Source of the DNA: Planctomycetota bacterium
GTDB taxonomy: Bacteria; Planctomycetota; Phycisphaerae; Phycisphaerales; Phycisphaeraceae
Length of the DNA stretch: 64,000 nt
Reading direction: 5' to 3'
Assembly: GCA_016350165.1 (NCBI GenBank)
Contig: CP066225.1
Location: forward strand, 2,418,001-2,482,000
A model generated the notes under the pieces. That model was not told where the DNA came from and searched no databases. It saw only the letters and a program-made list of their open reading frames with translations. Of the stretch, positions 26,686 through 36,407 are shown in pieces. The position numbers and the translations under genes were made by a program. The first letter of the stretch is position 1; each line of letters opens with the position of its first letter.

Positions 26686-28175
26686 AAGTTGAGCATGCGG
26701 TTGTTAATGCCTAGGGCTGACTCATGGACCGCTTCACTGAGGGTTGGGTGAGCGTGCATAGTTGCGACGATTTCGTCTGCGGTTGCTTCGAGTGTGATTG
26801 CGAGGCCCATTTCAGCGATCATTTCTGTTACGCCTTCGCCAACCATGTGAGCACCGAGAACTTCTTCATGTTCAGCGCCAACGATGAGCTTGATGAAGCC
26901 TTGGGTTTCGTTGAGCGCTTGTGCTTTGCCGGAAGCCATGAATGGGAACTGGGCTGTTTTATAGGCAATATCGTTTTCTTTGCAGTATTGCTCGGTGAAA
27001 CCGACAGAAGCGATTTGAGGTTGGCAGTATGTGCAGCCTGGGATCGCGTTGTAGTTTACGTCTGGAGCAGCGTGCCCGAACATTCTTTCGATTGCGAGGA
27101 CAGCTTCTTCGGATGCAACGTGAGCAAGCCACGGAGGGCCGATGACGTCGCCGATGGCGTAGATACCGGGGACGGTCGTTTCGTAAGTTGCACCGGGGAG
27201 TTTGTAATCGGTGGCTGTTTTGATGTGGCCACGATCGATTTCAATACCGAGTGATGGATCGAAAAGACCGTCGTAGCGACCTTGTACGCCAATCGCGACG
27301 AGAACTTTATCTGCTTCAATTTCCTGTGTTTTTGAATCATCGCCGACAGCACTCACTTGCGCTTTAATGCCTTTGTCTGTTTTTTCAACTGACTTGACGA
27401 TGTTCTTGGTGAGGATTTTGATGCCTAGCTTTTTGTAAGCGCGAAGCATTGCTTTGGAGACGTCCTGGTCTTCGACTGGGACGACCTTGTCGAGCATTTC
27501 GACGATGGTGACTTCGGTGCCATAGGCGTTGTAGACGTATGCGAACTCCATGCCGATCGCGCCGGAGCCGACGACGAGGAGTTTGTCTGGACGCTCATCG
27601 AGAAGCATGGCTTCTTTGGATGAGATGATTTTGTCGCCATCGAAAGGTGAACCGGGCATCGGACGTGGTGAAGCGCCGGTTGCGATGAGGACTTTTGAAG
27701 CTGTGAGCGTTGCTTTCGGCGCGTTCTTGAAGTTGAACTTTTCGGGTGCGTTGTCAGCTTTCTCGCCGGTTGGCTCAGCGTCTTCGAGAGCGTAAACCTG
27801 AACACTTCCGGGGGCGCTGATGAAGGCATGACCGTCGAAGTGATCGATCTTGTTCTTCTTCATGAGCATGCCGACACCACTGTTGAGGTTGCCAGCGACT
27901 TTGCGTGAGCGAGCGATGACCTGAGGCCAATCGAATTTTATGTTATCAGCGGAGATGCCGAATTCAGCCGCTTCGTGGTTGAGTTTGTGATAGAACTCAG
28001 CACCGGCGAGGAGTGCTTTGGTTGGGATACAGCCCCAGTTGAGGCATGTGCCGCCGAGCTTGTCGCGTTCGACGATAGCAACTTTCTTACCAAGCTGGGC
28101 TGCTCTGATAGCGCCGACGTATCCGCCGGGCCCGCCGCCGATGACGATCAGGTCGTATGACTTTGTTTCTGACAT
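26682..28175 (-). CDS. lpdA: Dihydrolipoyl dehydrogenase (E3)
   Basis: 497 residues; GGGAAG precedes the ATG. It re-oxidises dihydrolipoamide in the pyruvate and 2-oxoglutarate dehydrogenase complexes and the glycine cleavage system, passing electrons to NAD through FAD. FAD-binding GGGPGG (13-18) and the redox pair in GGTCLNWGCIPTKALL (Cys 44 and Cys 49) are intact. The NAD site reads VVGSGAIGMEF, a second FAD contact GIYAIGDVIG, and the catalytic His-Glu dyad HPTLSEAVHE is near the C-terminus. An insert of roughly 25 residues (about 125-150, acidic and Ala/Pro rich) separates the first FAD half. E1 and E2 genes are not in the window. Confidence 0.95.
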   Translation of the reverse strand: MSETKSYDLIVIGGGPGGYVGAIRAAQLGKKVAIVERDKLGGTCLNWGCIPTKALLAGAEFYHKLNHEAAEFGISADNIKFDWPQVIARSRKVAGNLNSGVGMLMKKNKIDHFDGHAFISAPGSVQVYALEDAEPTGEKADNAPEKFNFKNAPKATLTASKVLIATGASPRPMPGSPFDGDKIISSKEAMLLDERPDKLLVVGSGAIGMEFAYVYNAYGTEVTIVEMLDKVVPVEDQDVSKAMLRAYKKLGIKILTKNIVKSVEKTDKGIKAQVSAVGDDSKTQEIEADKVLVAIGVQGRYDGLFDPSLGIEIDRGHIKTATDYKLPGATYETTVPGIYAIGDVIGPPWLAHVASEEAVLAIERMFGHAAPDVNYNAIPGCTYCQPQIASVGFTEQYCKENDIAYKTAQFPFMASGKAQALNETQGFIKLIVGAEHEEVLGAHMVGEGVTEMIAEMGLAITLEATADEIVATMHAHPTLSEAVHESALGINNRMLNF

Positions 28176-28202
28176 ATTGATTCTTCCCGTGTTTCTCTTG
28201 AT

Positions 28203-28225
28203 CTACATATATGGTCTATATGTAG
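28203..28225. promoter_or_regulatory. Inverted repeat in the lpdA upstream region
   Basis: CTACATATA-TGGTC-TATATGTAG is a perfect 9-bp dyad 28 bases before the lpdA start. It could be an operator or a 5' UTR hairpin. Confidence 0.4.
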
Positions 28226-28410
28226 TTATCGAATCAGGGGCGCATTCTAGCGGATTTATTGGGGTGGTTCCTGTTAGCAGATGTTTTATTCTGCTAAATG
28301 GGATGACAGTTTTGGCTAAAGGGATGGCATGGGATTTAAGCGTCTGAGCGGGGTTTTTATGATCGTGGAAGAGTGGTGGGGAAATAGGTGAGTTGGGCAG
28401 GGTGGCGCAT

Positions 28411-28449
28411 AAAAAATGGTGGTCGGCATGAAGAGGGACGCCGACCACA
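28411..28449 (-). terminator. Terminator in front of lpdA, end of a candidate ncRNA or leader
   Basis: On the - strand GTGGTCGGC pairs with GCCGACCAC and is followed by ATTTTTT. No protein gene ends near it on this strand, so it either closes a small RNA or acts as an attenuator about 235 bases before lpdA. Confidence 0.7.
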
Positions 28450-28595
28450 CATGCATAGAAGAGAAAGAAGTTCGTAAGCAGATTGCGTGTGGAGCGACAA
28501 CCTGCTGATGATTTTGGTTGATGCCATCCGATTCAATTTGATGGCTGTAGGCGAGAAGCTCAGCAATCCGGAATCTTGCCTGCTTTCATATATAT
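28411..28595 (-). ncRNA. Candidate structured RNA (or riboswitch-like leader) upstream of lpdA
   Basis: Read on the - strand, four hairpins follow each other: GCAGGCAAGA with TCTCGCCTAC (some mismatch), GCCATC with GATGGC, CAACC with GGTTG, and the terminator above. TATATATATG just upstream could be a -10 region. No reading frame fits. It matches no RNA family I can name; 6S, SRP RNA, RNase P and tmRNA signatures are absent. Confidence 0.45.
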
Positions 28596-28694
28596 AGACA
28601 AAGCGAAGAAAGAATCTTGCATCATTCTGTGAATAATTTCGAGTTTTTTTCACCCAAAACCAATCGATGCTATAACTCGTGCATTTAGAGCAGG

Positions 28695-30623
28695 TTATTT
28701 TTCTTTCATTTTTGCTTCTTCAATATATTGTTGCACGCGTGTGTAGAGTTCTTCACCTGTGAGATTCACTTCAAGCAAAACCCCGTCAGGCGAGATCAGG
28801 TAATTTGCTGGAATCTTGGAGACGCCAAACACATTTGATGCTGAAGGGTTCGCCCATGCATTCTTCCAGCCAATCACGTACTGCATGTTGTTCTGTTTTG
28901 CGTAATCCACCAGATCATTGATATCACGATCTGACGAGTGGCTTACGATCACAAAATTCTCGCCCTTTAGTTTGTCATAAACCTCGTTCAGCTTCGGTGT
29001 CAGTGCTCGGCAAGGACCGTATGATGTTCGCCAAAACTCAAGCAGCACAAACTTGCCTTTGTAATCCGACAGCTTCGCGAGCTTCATCTTGCTCAACTCT
29101 TCATACGTCTCAGGTTTCTGCGGATCGATCACATAGAAATGACAATCAGGAGCAGGCTGACCGATCACCGGCTTAGGTCCCTTTGTCGATCGGTTTCGAT
29201 ACACAGGCTGTAAGTAACACACGCCCAGATCGATCGTCTTCGCTTCCGCCACAACCGTGATTTGCTGACGGTATGAAGCGCTCGAAACATTCGTGATCGC
29301 TGTTTCGTTTCGTGGCAATGAAAAGTAGATATCTAACTCATACTCGCCCGGCTCGACATTGATCACATCAAACGAACCATCCTTCTCAATTTTGAATTCA
29401 TACTTCGGATAGTGTTTTTGTCTCTTACGCCATTCAGCTTCCCAGTACGCATACTTCTCTGTTTTTGTGAACTTGCGCAACCATATATTTTTCTCATCCA
29501 TCGTCATTGCTGCGTAATCGCTCGGATATGGATAAGGCGGCCTCGCTTTCTCATGTAGCGACTTCAAACTCGCATAACCCATATGGAATCGCCAATTATC
29601 TGGGATACCAACAAACATCGGATGCTGCACGCGACCTTTCACACGACTGTGACTGTTCGAAAATTCAACCTCGTTCATACCGGAATGAATCGTGACTGGA
29701 GCTTGAAACAGATAACGTTCATAAAACGCGCTCTCGCCGTTATAAGGCGTAAAACAAATCATCTGCCCCTTACCAGTCGTCGCATGTTTTATCTCAAAAT
29801 AGCCATTCTCGTCTGTTTTATGACTGGTATTACCAAACCCAATGATCACACCTTGCATTGATGCACCAGATACGTATTCAAAATCTGAATCCAGATCAAA
29901 ATTAACACTGTGATTCGCTAGCGGCTTCCCATCCATCATCAATCGGCCCTTAATGTGAGCCCAAGGCGTTAGCACAATCTCTTTAATCATGTCCGTCTTC
30001 ACCTGCTCAACATCAATAATCGCATACCCCTCTTCATGCGTTACCAGCACGCCAAAGATCTTATTAGGGTGGCTGAAAATAAATGAACCATCCTTCTTGG
30101 TATTCACTTCTTTACTTGAGCTACGTGAATTGAGCGAAACAAAAACTTGATCCCCAAAATCAACGCGTGTTACGATTGCTCCTTCAAGCGGCTTTTTATC
30201 TTTCGAAAACACCTTGCCAGTTACAATCTCACCTTTATCTAACTCAAACTTCAGGTCAAAATCTTTTTTCTCTGATGTAAAAGTATCCGACTTGCTCGGC
30301 TTATACCCAATTGCCTCCGCAATAATGAACATCTTCGCCTTAGCTTGTTCACAAACGATGATGTACTTGTCGCCATCTTTGCGCAACCGCTCATCTGATA
30401 TCCCAAACGTATGGATATCATCCGCATGATGTGGGTTGATCCAGCCTAAAATAAATGTGGCATTCTCAATCCGCTCACCCGTCGCTTTATCAAACACCTC
30501 AGCTGTAATCGTATGCTTCGGCTTCTCTTTTGGCTTTTCAGCTTCTTCATCTTGTGCATTCAAATTCAGCGCACACAACAACATCAACACGACCAATATC
30601 GTCAGTTTCAAACAAGTCTTCAT
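28695..30623 (-). CDS. Secreted protein with carboxypeptidase-regulatory-like repeats and C-terminal thioredoxin fold (degenerate site)
   Basis: 642 residues from the ATG at 30623 (AGAGG six bases upstream); a TTG at 30638 is less likely. A signal peptide ends near NLNAQ. Several beta-sandwich repeats of the carboxypeptidase-regulatory type follow: HTITAEVFDKATGERIENAT, VTGKVFSKDKKPLEGAIV with KKDGSFIFS, and AHIKGRLMMDGKPLANHSV. The last 170 residues are TlpA-like: IGQPAPDCHFY, GKFVLLEFWRTSYGPC, IPANYLISPDG with the cis-Pro. The active site is Y-G-P-C, so the first catalytic Cys is a Tyr. It is the third of three tandem paralogs on this strand. A role in envelope or polysaccharide binding with a redox-like module is inference only. 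Confidence 0.8.
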   Translation of the reverse strand: MKTCLKLTILVVLMLLCALNLNAQDEEAEKPKEKPKHTITAEVFDKATGERIENATFILGWINPHHADDIHTFGISDERLRKDGDKYIIVCEQAKAKMFIIAEAIGYKPSKSDTFTSEKKDFDLKFELDKGEIVTGKVFSKDKKPLEGAIVTRVDFGDQVFVSLNSRSSSKEVNTKKDGSFIFSHPNKIFGVLVTHEEGYAIIDVEQVKTDMIKEIVLTPWAHIKGRLMMDGKPLANHSVNFDLDSDFEYVSGASMQGVIIGFGNTSHKTDENGYFEIKHATTGKGQMICFTPYNGESAFYERYLFQAPVTIHSGMNEVEFSNSHSRVKGRVQHPMFVGIPDNWRFHMGYASLKSLHEKARPPYPYPSDYAAMTMDEKNIWLRKFTKTEKYAYWEAEWRKRQKHYPKYEFKIEKDGSFDVINVEPGEYELDIYFSLPRNETAITNVSSASYRQQITVVAEAKTIDLGVCYLQPVYRNRSTKGPKPVIGQPAPDCHFYVIDPQKPETYEELSKMKLAKLSDYKGKFVLLEFWRTSYGPCRALTPKLNEVYDKLKGENFVIVSHSSDRDINDLVDYAKQNNMQYVIGWKNAWANPSASNVFGVSKIPANYLISPDGVLLEVNLTGEELYTRVQQYIEEAKMKEK

Positions 30624-30701
30624 CGCATACCTCTTCAAGCAGCTACGACAAACAGCTCAATTGTCTTTGTTTATTTCAATACACAATACCGTACGACGCA
30701 A

Positions 30702-32501
30702 TCACTCCGCCTGCTCAACCTGAGCTTCGATTGTCTCATACATCGCTTTAATATGCAGATTCTTCGAAACGATATACCCGTTCGTGTCAATCAGCACATT
30801 GCTCGGCAACTCATCAATGCTGTACTCATCAGTCACCGTATCTTCAGCCCAGTCACCTAGATACCCATGCACAAACTGATTTTTGTTTTTCTTGTAGTAA
30901 TTCAAAGGCGCCGCCATATTGTCATCCAATGACAAACCAATCACGACCAAACCTTTATCCTTAAACGTTTCAAGCGCACGTGTCATTTCTTTGTGATGAT
31001 CCGCAACATCATCATTCCATGTCGCCCAGAAGTTCAAGAGAATATATTTGCCTTTATACTTAGACATTTTCTCTTCATTAGACTTCATGGGATTCTTCAG
31101 ATTCAATACTTTAAACGTAAACTCAGGCGCCATTGAGCCAAGCCCCAATTTCTTTGATGCAACATCTGGCTTAATAGGGTCAAGCACCACAACATTCGCA
31201 TCATCACCTTTCACTTCAAACTCTGAATTGAAATTAAAAAGCTGATGATTATCATTCTGATAATTACTGATATTCAGCACACTCATAACCGACAACTTAC
31301 CGGGATTAACGTTGTAAGCTGTAAATGTTCCATCGTCAGCCACATTTAGTGGATATCGCTTTTCCTCTTCTTCGCTGAACAGATAAGCGTTGTAATCCAT
31401 ATACGAACGATCAGACTTCTTAAACGGCTTCATATCGTAGTTCACAAACTGCCCAGCCACGATATATCCAGATAGATTGAAGTCTACAGGTGCAGACCCC
31501 GGCTTCACCTTCTCCGACATGATCTTTGTCGATTCATAATCGTACCGTGACACCTGCCCCTTATTCCACGACACCTTCAACTGCTGGTCAGGCACGAATG
31601 GGAATCTAAACTTTCCTTGCTGATCGGAAAACGTATTCGCTGCAAACTGAATGCGATTGTTAAACTCATTATCATCCTCAACCATATACCCCGACACGGT
31701 CACATGCTGGGCTGGTTTCGCTTGCCCCAAATGTGATGTCGAACCCGATATCTCTTTCCAAGGCTTCAACGTAAACTCAGTCCCACTATGAACATCCTTG
31801 TGATCAATCACCAAATACCCCTCAGGCGCGAGCGCAACCAACTTAAACGGTGGCCGTAATGCTGGCAACTCAAATCGCCCTTCTAAATCCGTCTTCAACG
31901 GCAAACGATCACCATACCCCGACTCAATCACAATCGGACCGAACACCTGAATACGATTTTGTGGCTGCACAATCTGCACACTCGCATTCCAAATCGGCTC
32001 ACCCGCTGACGACTTAATCACACCCGAACGATCCGGTGCAGGTTCAAGTTTCAAATCCCAGGTCACCGGCGATTTCGTCAACGCAATCCCCTCCTTCTCA
32101 ATCGGATAATACCCCGGCGCAATAATCCGAAGCGCCAACAACTGCTCAAGCTCTTCATCTGTCTGCACCATCCCCATGACCCCATCTCCAAACTGATAAA
32201 CCAGCTTGTATCCGTTGTCATCCTGCGTGACGCTATACATCCCACTCATGTATCCACTATCAAACCAACTCGTGTGAACACTATCTCTCCCCTTACCCGA
32301 TCGCCACGACTGCCCAAGCGTGAACGTTAAATTCGTCACAGGCTCACCAGTCTTCGCATCAATTGCCTTGCCCTGAATCACAATCGATTTTAGTTGTGGC
32401 TTCTTCTCCTCAACAACTTCATCTGCCCCAAACCCAGTACCAGCAATCAATAACCCAATTACAGCCATCACAAATGCGTTACGAATATAGCTCAGTTTCA
32501 T
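30702..32501 (-). CDS. Secreted protein with beta-sandwich repeats and cysteine-free thioredoxin fold
   Basis: 599 residues; CCGGAG precedes the ATG. Signal peptide AFVMAVIGLLIAGTGFGA. Regulatory-like repeats follow: VIQGKAIDAKTGEPVTNLTF, GVIKSSAGEPIWNASVQIV and GRFELPALRPPFKLVALA. The last 150 residues form a thioredoxin fold: LGSMAPEFTFKVLNLKNP, GKYILLNFWATWNDDVADHH, LVVIGLSLDDNMAAPLNYY and LPSNVLIDTNGYIV. Where W-C-x-x-C should be it reads W-N-D-D-V, so both catalytic cysteines are gone. Domain order matches its two neighbours. It cannot act as a thiol oxidoreductase; the fold may now serve binding. Confidence 0.82.
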   Translation of the reverse strand: MKLSYIRNAFVMAVIGLLIAGTGFGADEVVEEKKPQLKSIVIQGKAIDAKTGEPVTNLTFTLGQSWRSGKGRDSVHTSWFDSGYMSGMYSVTQDDNGYKLVYQFGDGVMGMVQTDEELEQLLALRIIAPGYYPIEKEGIALTKSPVTWDLKLEPAPDRSGVIKSSAGEPIWNASVQIVQPQNRIQVFGPIVIESGYGDRLPLKTDLEGRFELPALRPPFKLVALAPEGYLVIDHKDVHSGTEFTLKPWKEISGSTSHLGQAKPAQHVTVSGYMVEDDNEFNNRIQFAANTFSDQQGKFRFPFVPDQQLKVSWNKGQVSRYDYESTKIMSEKVKPGSAPVDFNLSGYIVAGQFVNYDMKPFKKSDRSYMDYNAYLFSEEEEKRYPLNVADDGTFTAYNVNPGKLSVMSVLNISNYQNDNHQLFNFNSEFEVKGDDANVVVLDPIKPDVASKKLGLGSMAPEFTFKVLNLKNPMKSNEEKMSKYKGKYILLNFWATWNDDVADHHKEMTRALETFKDKGLVVIGLSLDDNMAAPLNYYKKNKNQFVHGYLGDWAEDTVTDEYSIDELPSNVLIDTNGYIVSKNLHIKAMYETIEAQVEQAE

Positions 32502-32591
32502 CTATTTACTCCGGAAAAAATATGTGCGTACCGCGATGATACGTAAACCAGCCTAAACTGAAAAGGTTTCTTTCACATGACTTCAGCACAC

Positions 32592-32623
32592 AAAAAAAGC
32601 TGGCGTGATCTCACGCCAGCTTT
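32592..32623 (-). terminator. Terminator of the 1143-residue secreted protein gene
   Basis: AAAGCTGGCGTGA / TCACGCCAGCTTT is a perfect 13-bp stem followed by a T run on the - strand. Confidence 0.9.
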
Positions 32624-32709
32624 CATTAGAGTTGCACAAGAGTTTTTGAGGGTTTGAGTACGGTTAGCCATTACTAACCAAAACCAAAACAAACTTCCGT
32701 GCTAAAAAC

Positions 32710-35700
32710 TTATTTCTTCTCATATTGCTCCATTGCCTCCAGAATCATCCCCGTCATTTGCCGTCCCGTCACATTCTTCGCAACAATTTTTCCATCCGGA
32801 TCAATCAACACAATCTCAGGCAATCTGTTCACGTTATACGCTTCAGCAATCGGATGATCCCATCGATCAATCACGCCATGAACACTCTTCAGCTCATGCC
32901 GCTTCACATAATCCTTCACCTCATCAAGCTTCTCATCAACCGTCAGTTGAATCACAGCCAAATGCTCATCTGAAATCTTCTCCATCGCTGCCTTGATATT
33001 CGGCGTTTCAGCAATACAAGGCCCGCACCACTTCGCCCAAAAGTCAACAAGCACAAACTTGCCGCGATAATCTGACAACTTCACTGTCTTACTACGATCA
33101 AACAAATTCTGCGCTTCAAAATCAGGAGCAACTTCACCAACCTGCAATACCTTCACATCCTTGATCTTAAACTCACCAAGATCAATCTTGTCTTTACTTT
33201 CAGCAGATATCACAACCTCATCAAACACTTCGCCAACTCGCCTGAGCTTCCCATCTTCCTCTCTTGTATAAAACCAACCCTTCAGCACATACTCCCCCGG
33301 CTCAAGATCATAAACCTCAAACTGGCCATCCTCTTTCAGAAATACTTCGATATCCCAACGGTCCGTCCCCGCTTTCGCCATACGTAACGACGATCCGTAC
33401 AGCAACCATACTTCAAGGTTCGGCGACAACTCAGGATGTGTCAGCTTGCCAACAACCTTATCCCCCTCTTGCTTGATAACAAACTCGTTCACGCCCGGCT
33501 GCAAATCAACTTCACGCTCAAGCAACGTAATCAAACGATTATCACCATCCTGCAAATGCGGATACACAACCATCTTCCCACGACTCGCAGGCACATACCT
33601 GAAATCAAACTTCCCGTCAGCATTCGTCACAATCAACTGATTAAAACCAACACTCGTATTCTTACCTGTCGTCGCATCACGATCTTCATAATCCGATTCA
33701 AAGTCAAAACTGATCGCATATTGCTGAGCTTGATCGCCCTCAATCTGAACTTGCCCCTTCACCTGCGCCCAAGGCTGCAATTCAATCACATCCATCGCAT
33801 CGCCATGTGTATCCTCAAGCTTCACAATCGCCCAACCCTGTTGAGCATACACATACAACGCAAATTCATGCTCAGGATCTGTCATCAAAAATTGACCCTC
33901 TGCATCAGTCTTACCCATCGGCAAACTGTTCGAATACGATCCCACCGGATTCAACATCCCCCATCTTCGCCCCTTATCCACACGCAACACTGACGCACCA
34001 GCAACACCATTCCCATTCGCATCAACAACTTTACCTGTTATCGCAATCGCCTTCTCAAGCGCTACAACAATCTCAACTACACCATCATTTCGCTCAATTA
34101 CTTCCGACTCATAAACCTTATACCCCGGCGATTCAATCCTCACCGCCTGCTTATCCTTCGCATGAGGCCAAACAAGCTTTACTCGGTTCCCATCAACCTC
34201 CGCACGCTTTGTATATCGCCAGTGAAGCTTATCACGATGATTGTATCCATAACCTTCAGCAATCCTAAAGTCCTTCAACGGCTCGCCCGTTTCCTTATCA
34301 ACCACATGCGCAACAAACGTCAGCGGGCCTTTCAATTCAAATACGTAAGGCGACTTTCCAGGCTTAATAATAGGCGAAATCCGTGTCAGCCCTTCTGCCT
34401 TAATACCAACATGGTACAAATCACCCTCAGCCAAATTCGGCATCATAAACTGGCCCATCGCATCAGTTTTCGTACGCTGCAATAACCTGCCAACATAATT
34501 ACTACCTGATCGACTTCTCACACCTTCCCCATACTTCGCCCACATATACAACGTGACCTTCGCCCCCTCCAACGGCTTCCCATCCGGACCAAGTACCGTA
34601 CCATACCAAGGTGTCGGCTCACCCAACTCAATATCATGAGGCTCACTCAACAACTCCTCGACACGCTTATCATTCAAATCCAAATGTGCAGCAGCAGCAT
34701 CTGGATGCGAGAAATTCAAAATCTTCTCATTATTACCAACGTAATCAATCCGCGCTAACTTATACTTCCCATCCTTATCCGTATGCGTTCTCGGATACCA
34801 AGGACATCCACCGCTATACATCGAAACCAGTGCACCCTCCAACGGCTGCCCATCAACACCATAAACCGTCCCATACATATACGGCTTCGGATCAAGCTCA
34901 TATGAGATCGAATGACCCAACATAATCTCATCAATACCGAATGTCATCACCGGCTCATACGGCAAATTCTTATTGTTGTTGTAAACATCACTACCACCGG
35001 TCTCAGGCGTATCATAAAAATCATGATACAAATAAACATCAACATCCTTCACGTACTCAATCGGCAAAGGAAACGCGAGATCAATATGATCCGGCTCAAT
35101 CACTGCTGTTAAATAGAACCAATCCGTCTGCATTACATAAGGCAGCTTCGGCAAATCATCTTTGTAATTCACCTTAAAACGCACCGACACATTCGGAATT
35201 TCTTCCTTCGTCTCACTATCAAACGCATTAAACATAACCCATTCTTCACGCAACATCTTCACTAACTTCACAGATTTATCATACGTAATGCCTTCCAATT
35301 CCATGATATGCGACGCATCCGCAATACGAGCTGTCACATAACCATATGCATCAATCGTCAGCGGATGCTTCGACTTCGCACTCACACCAAAATCATAAGG
35401 CACGACCGTTGCAACACCATTCTCATCCGTTCTTGCATACTGCGCAAAATTCTCCAACGCCTCATCAACCGTCACCTTCGCACCCTCAATCGGCACACCC
35501 TTCGAATCAACAACCTTCACCTCAATCGGCTCACCCAACTTATACTCAGGGATCGGGAACGAAGCGCCCTGTTCTTCAGTCGCAGGACTCAATGACAACT
35601 CAAAAATCTCAAACTCACCCGGCGACTGAGCACTGTTCAGCACACCCACCACCAACATGTCAATAAACCCATCATCACGAATCTCACGTAAATCTTTCGT

Positions 35701-36141
35701 CAGCGTATGGATCTCACCATCACCCTCAATATCCTTCAGCTCAAAGATGTAAAAACCCTTCTTATAATCCTTCTCCAGCAAATTGTTCCCATACAACGAC
35801 CAGATCGACGACTCCGCAGGTGAATTCGAGCGATACTTCAGCGTCAAAATCGGATACTGATTGATATCCACCACACGGCCCAAAGGCATTTCCCAAGCAA
35901 CACGCGCCCCTGTCTCATTCACACGGAACAAAACGCTATCAACAGAATTCTGCACCTCATGCGCTTCGGTATACGCAGGCTGCGCTCTCGCTGGCGCAAC
36001 ATTCCATTTCGCCATCTGATTGATATAAATTTTCAGCTCAGGCGGCGTACGATCCAACGCAAATTCCTCTGGCCCAACACAACACGCTGACAATAATATC
36101 GCCATCACCAACAACATCATCTCTGAGATAAATCGTTTCAT
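32710..36141 (-). CDS. Large lipoprotein with carboxypeptidase-regulatory repeats and intact TlpA-like thioredoxin domain
   Basis: 1143 residues from the ATG at 36141, with GGGAAG upstream; an earlier start adds 13 residues in front of a good lipoprotein signal (MMLLVMAILLSAC). Many beta-sandwich repeats are visible, for example KVVDSKGVPIEGAKVTV, GTVYGVDGQPLEGALVSMY, GTVLGPDGKPLEGAKVTLY and GKVVDANGNGVAGASVLRV, each followed by a D-x-x-G-x-F/Y motif. The C-terminus is a full TlpA-like domain: VGEVAPDFEAQNLFDRSK, GKFVLVDFWAKWCGPCIAET, LPEIVLIDPDGKIV. This is the only one of the four related proteins with the complete WCGPC motif. It is probably anchored in the outer membrane facing the periplasm (inference). 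A terminator follows. Confidence 0.85.
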   Translation of the reverse strand: MKRFISEMMLLVMAILLSACCVGPEEFALDRTPPELKIYINQMAKWNVAPARAQPAYTEAHEVQNSVDSVLFRVNETGARVAWEMPLGRVVDINQYPILTLKYRSNSPAESSIWSLYGNNLLEKDYKKGFYIFELKDIEGDGEIHTLTKDLREIRDDGFIDMLVVGVLNSAQSPGEFEIFELSLSPATEEQGASFPIPEYKLGEPIEVKVVDSKGVPIEGAKVTVDEALENFAQYARTDENGVATVVPYDFGVSAKSKHPLTIDAYGYVTARIADASHIMELEGITYDKSVKLVKMLREEWVMFNAFDSETKEEIPNVSVRFKVNYKDDLPKLPYVMQTDWFYLTAVIEPDHIDLAFPLPIEYVKDVDVYLYHDFYDTPETGGSDVYNNNKNLPYEPVMTFGIDEIMLGHSISYELDPKPYMYGTVYGVDGQPLEGALVSMYSGGCPWYPRTHTDKDGKYKLARIDYVGNNEKILNFSHPDAAAAHLDLNDKRVEELLSEPHDIELGEPTPWYGTVLGPDGKPLEGAKVTLYMWAKYGEGVRSRSGSNYVGRLLQRTKTDAMGQFMMPNLAEGDLYHVGIKAEGLTRISPIIKPGKSPYVFELKGPLTFVAHVVDKETGEPLKDFRIAEGYGYNHRDKLHWRYTKRAEVDGNRVKLVWPHAKDKQAVRIESPGYKVYESEVIERNDGVVEIVVALEKAIAITGKVVDANGNGVAGASVLRVDKGRRWGMLNPVGSYSNSLPMGKTDAEGQFLMTDPEHEFALYVYAQQGWAIVKLEDTHGDAMDVIELQPWAQVKGQVQIEGDQAQQYAISFDFESDYEDRDATTGKNTSVGFNQLIVTNADGKFDFRYVPASRGKMVVYPHLQDGDNRLITLLEREVDLQPGVNEFVIKQEGDKVVGKLTHPELSPNLEVWLLYGSSLRMAKAGTDRWDIEVFLKEDGQFEVYDLEPGEYVLKGWFYTREEDGKLRRVGEVFDEVVISAESKDKIDLGEFKIKDVKVLQVGEVAPDFEAQNLFDRSKTVKLSDYRGKFVLVDFWAKWCGPCIAETPNIKAAMEKISDEHLAVIQLTVDEKLDEVKDYVKRHELKSVHGVIDRWDHPIAEAYNVNRLPEIVLIDPDGKIVAKNVTGRQMTGMILEAMEQYEKK

Positions 36142-36356
36142 TCTGCTCTTCCCGTCATTGCGGCACACGCAAACACCCATCTCTCTATATATAGATGCTG
36201 CTGTACCAACCTCTGTGCGTTTAGTTTTCAGTGGAACAAAACCGCTAGTTTTAGCAGTCTCTACTTAAAAGACGCATCCTTTTTTCCCCTGTTGCATCAA
36301 CTCTCAAAAAAAAGCCCATCCCAGCCAATTTTCTCACCCAATCTCATATTCATACA

Positions 36357-36385
36357 AAAAACCCGCCTTAATTAAGACGGGTTTC
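36357..36385 (-). terminator. Terminator of the matrixin-like gene
   Basis: AAACCCGTCTTAA / TTAAGGCGGGTTT with one wobble, followed by T on the - strand. Confidence 0.85.
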
Positions 36386-36407
36386 ATTTGCTTTACATGT
36401 ATCTCAA

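Larger units (their letters stand above)
28176..28694. other. 519-bp region between lpdA and the next gene
   Basis: It contains the lpdA dyad (28203-28225), the terminator and candidate RNA (28411-28595), and an AT-rich stretch to 28694. The + strand composition changes from G-rich to C-rich across it. Confidence 0.5.
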
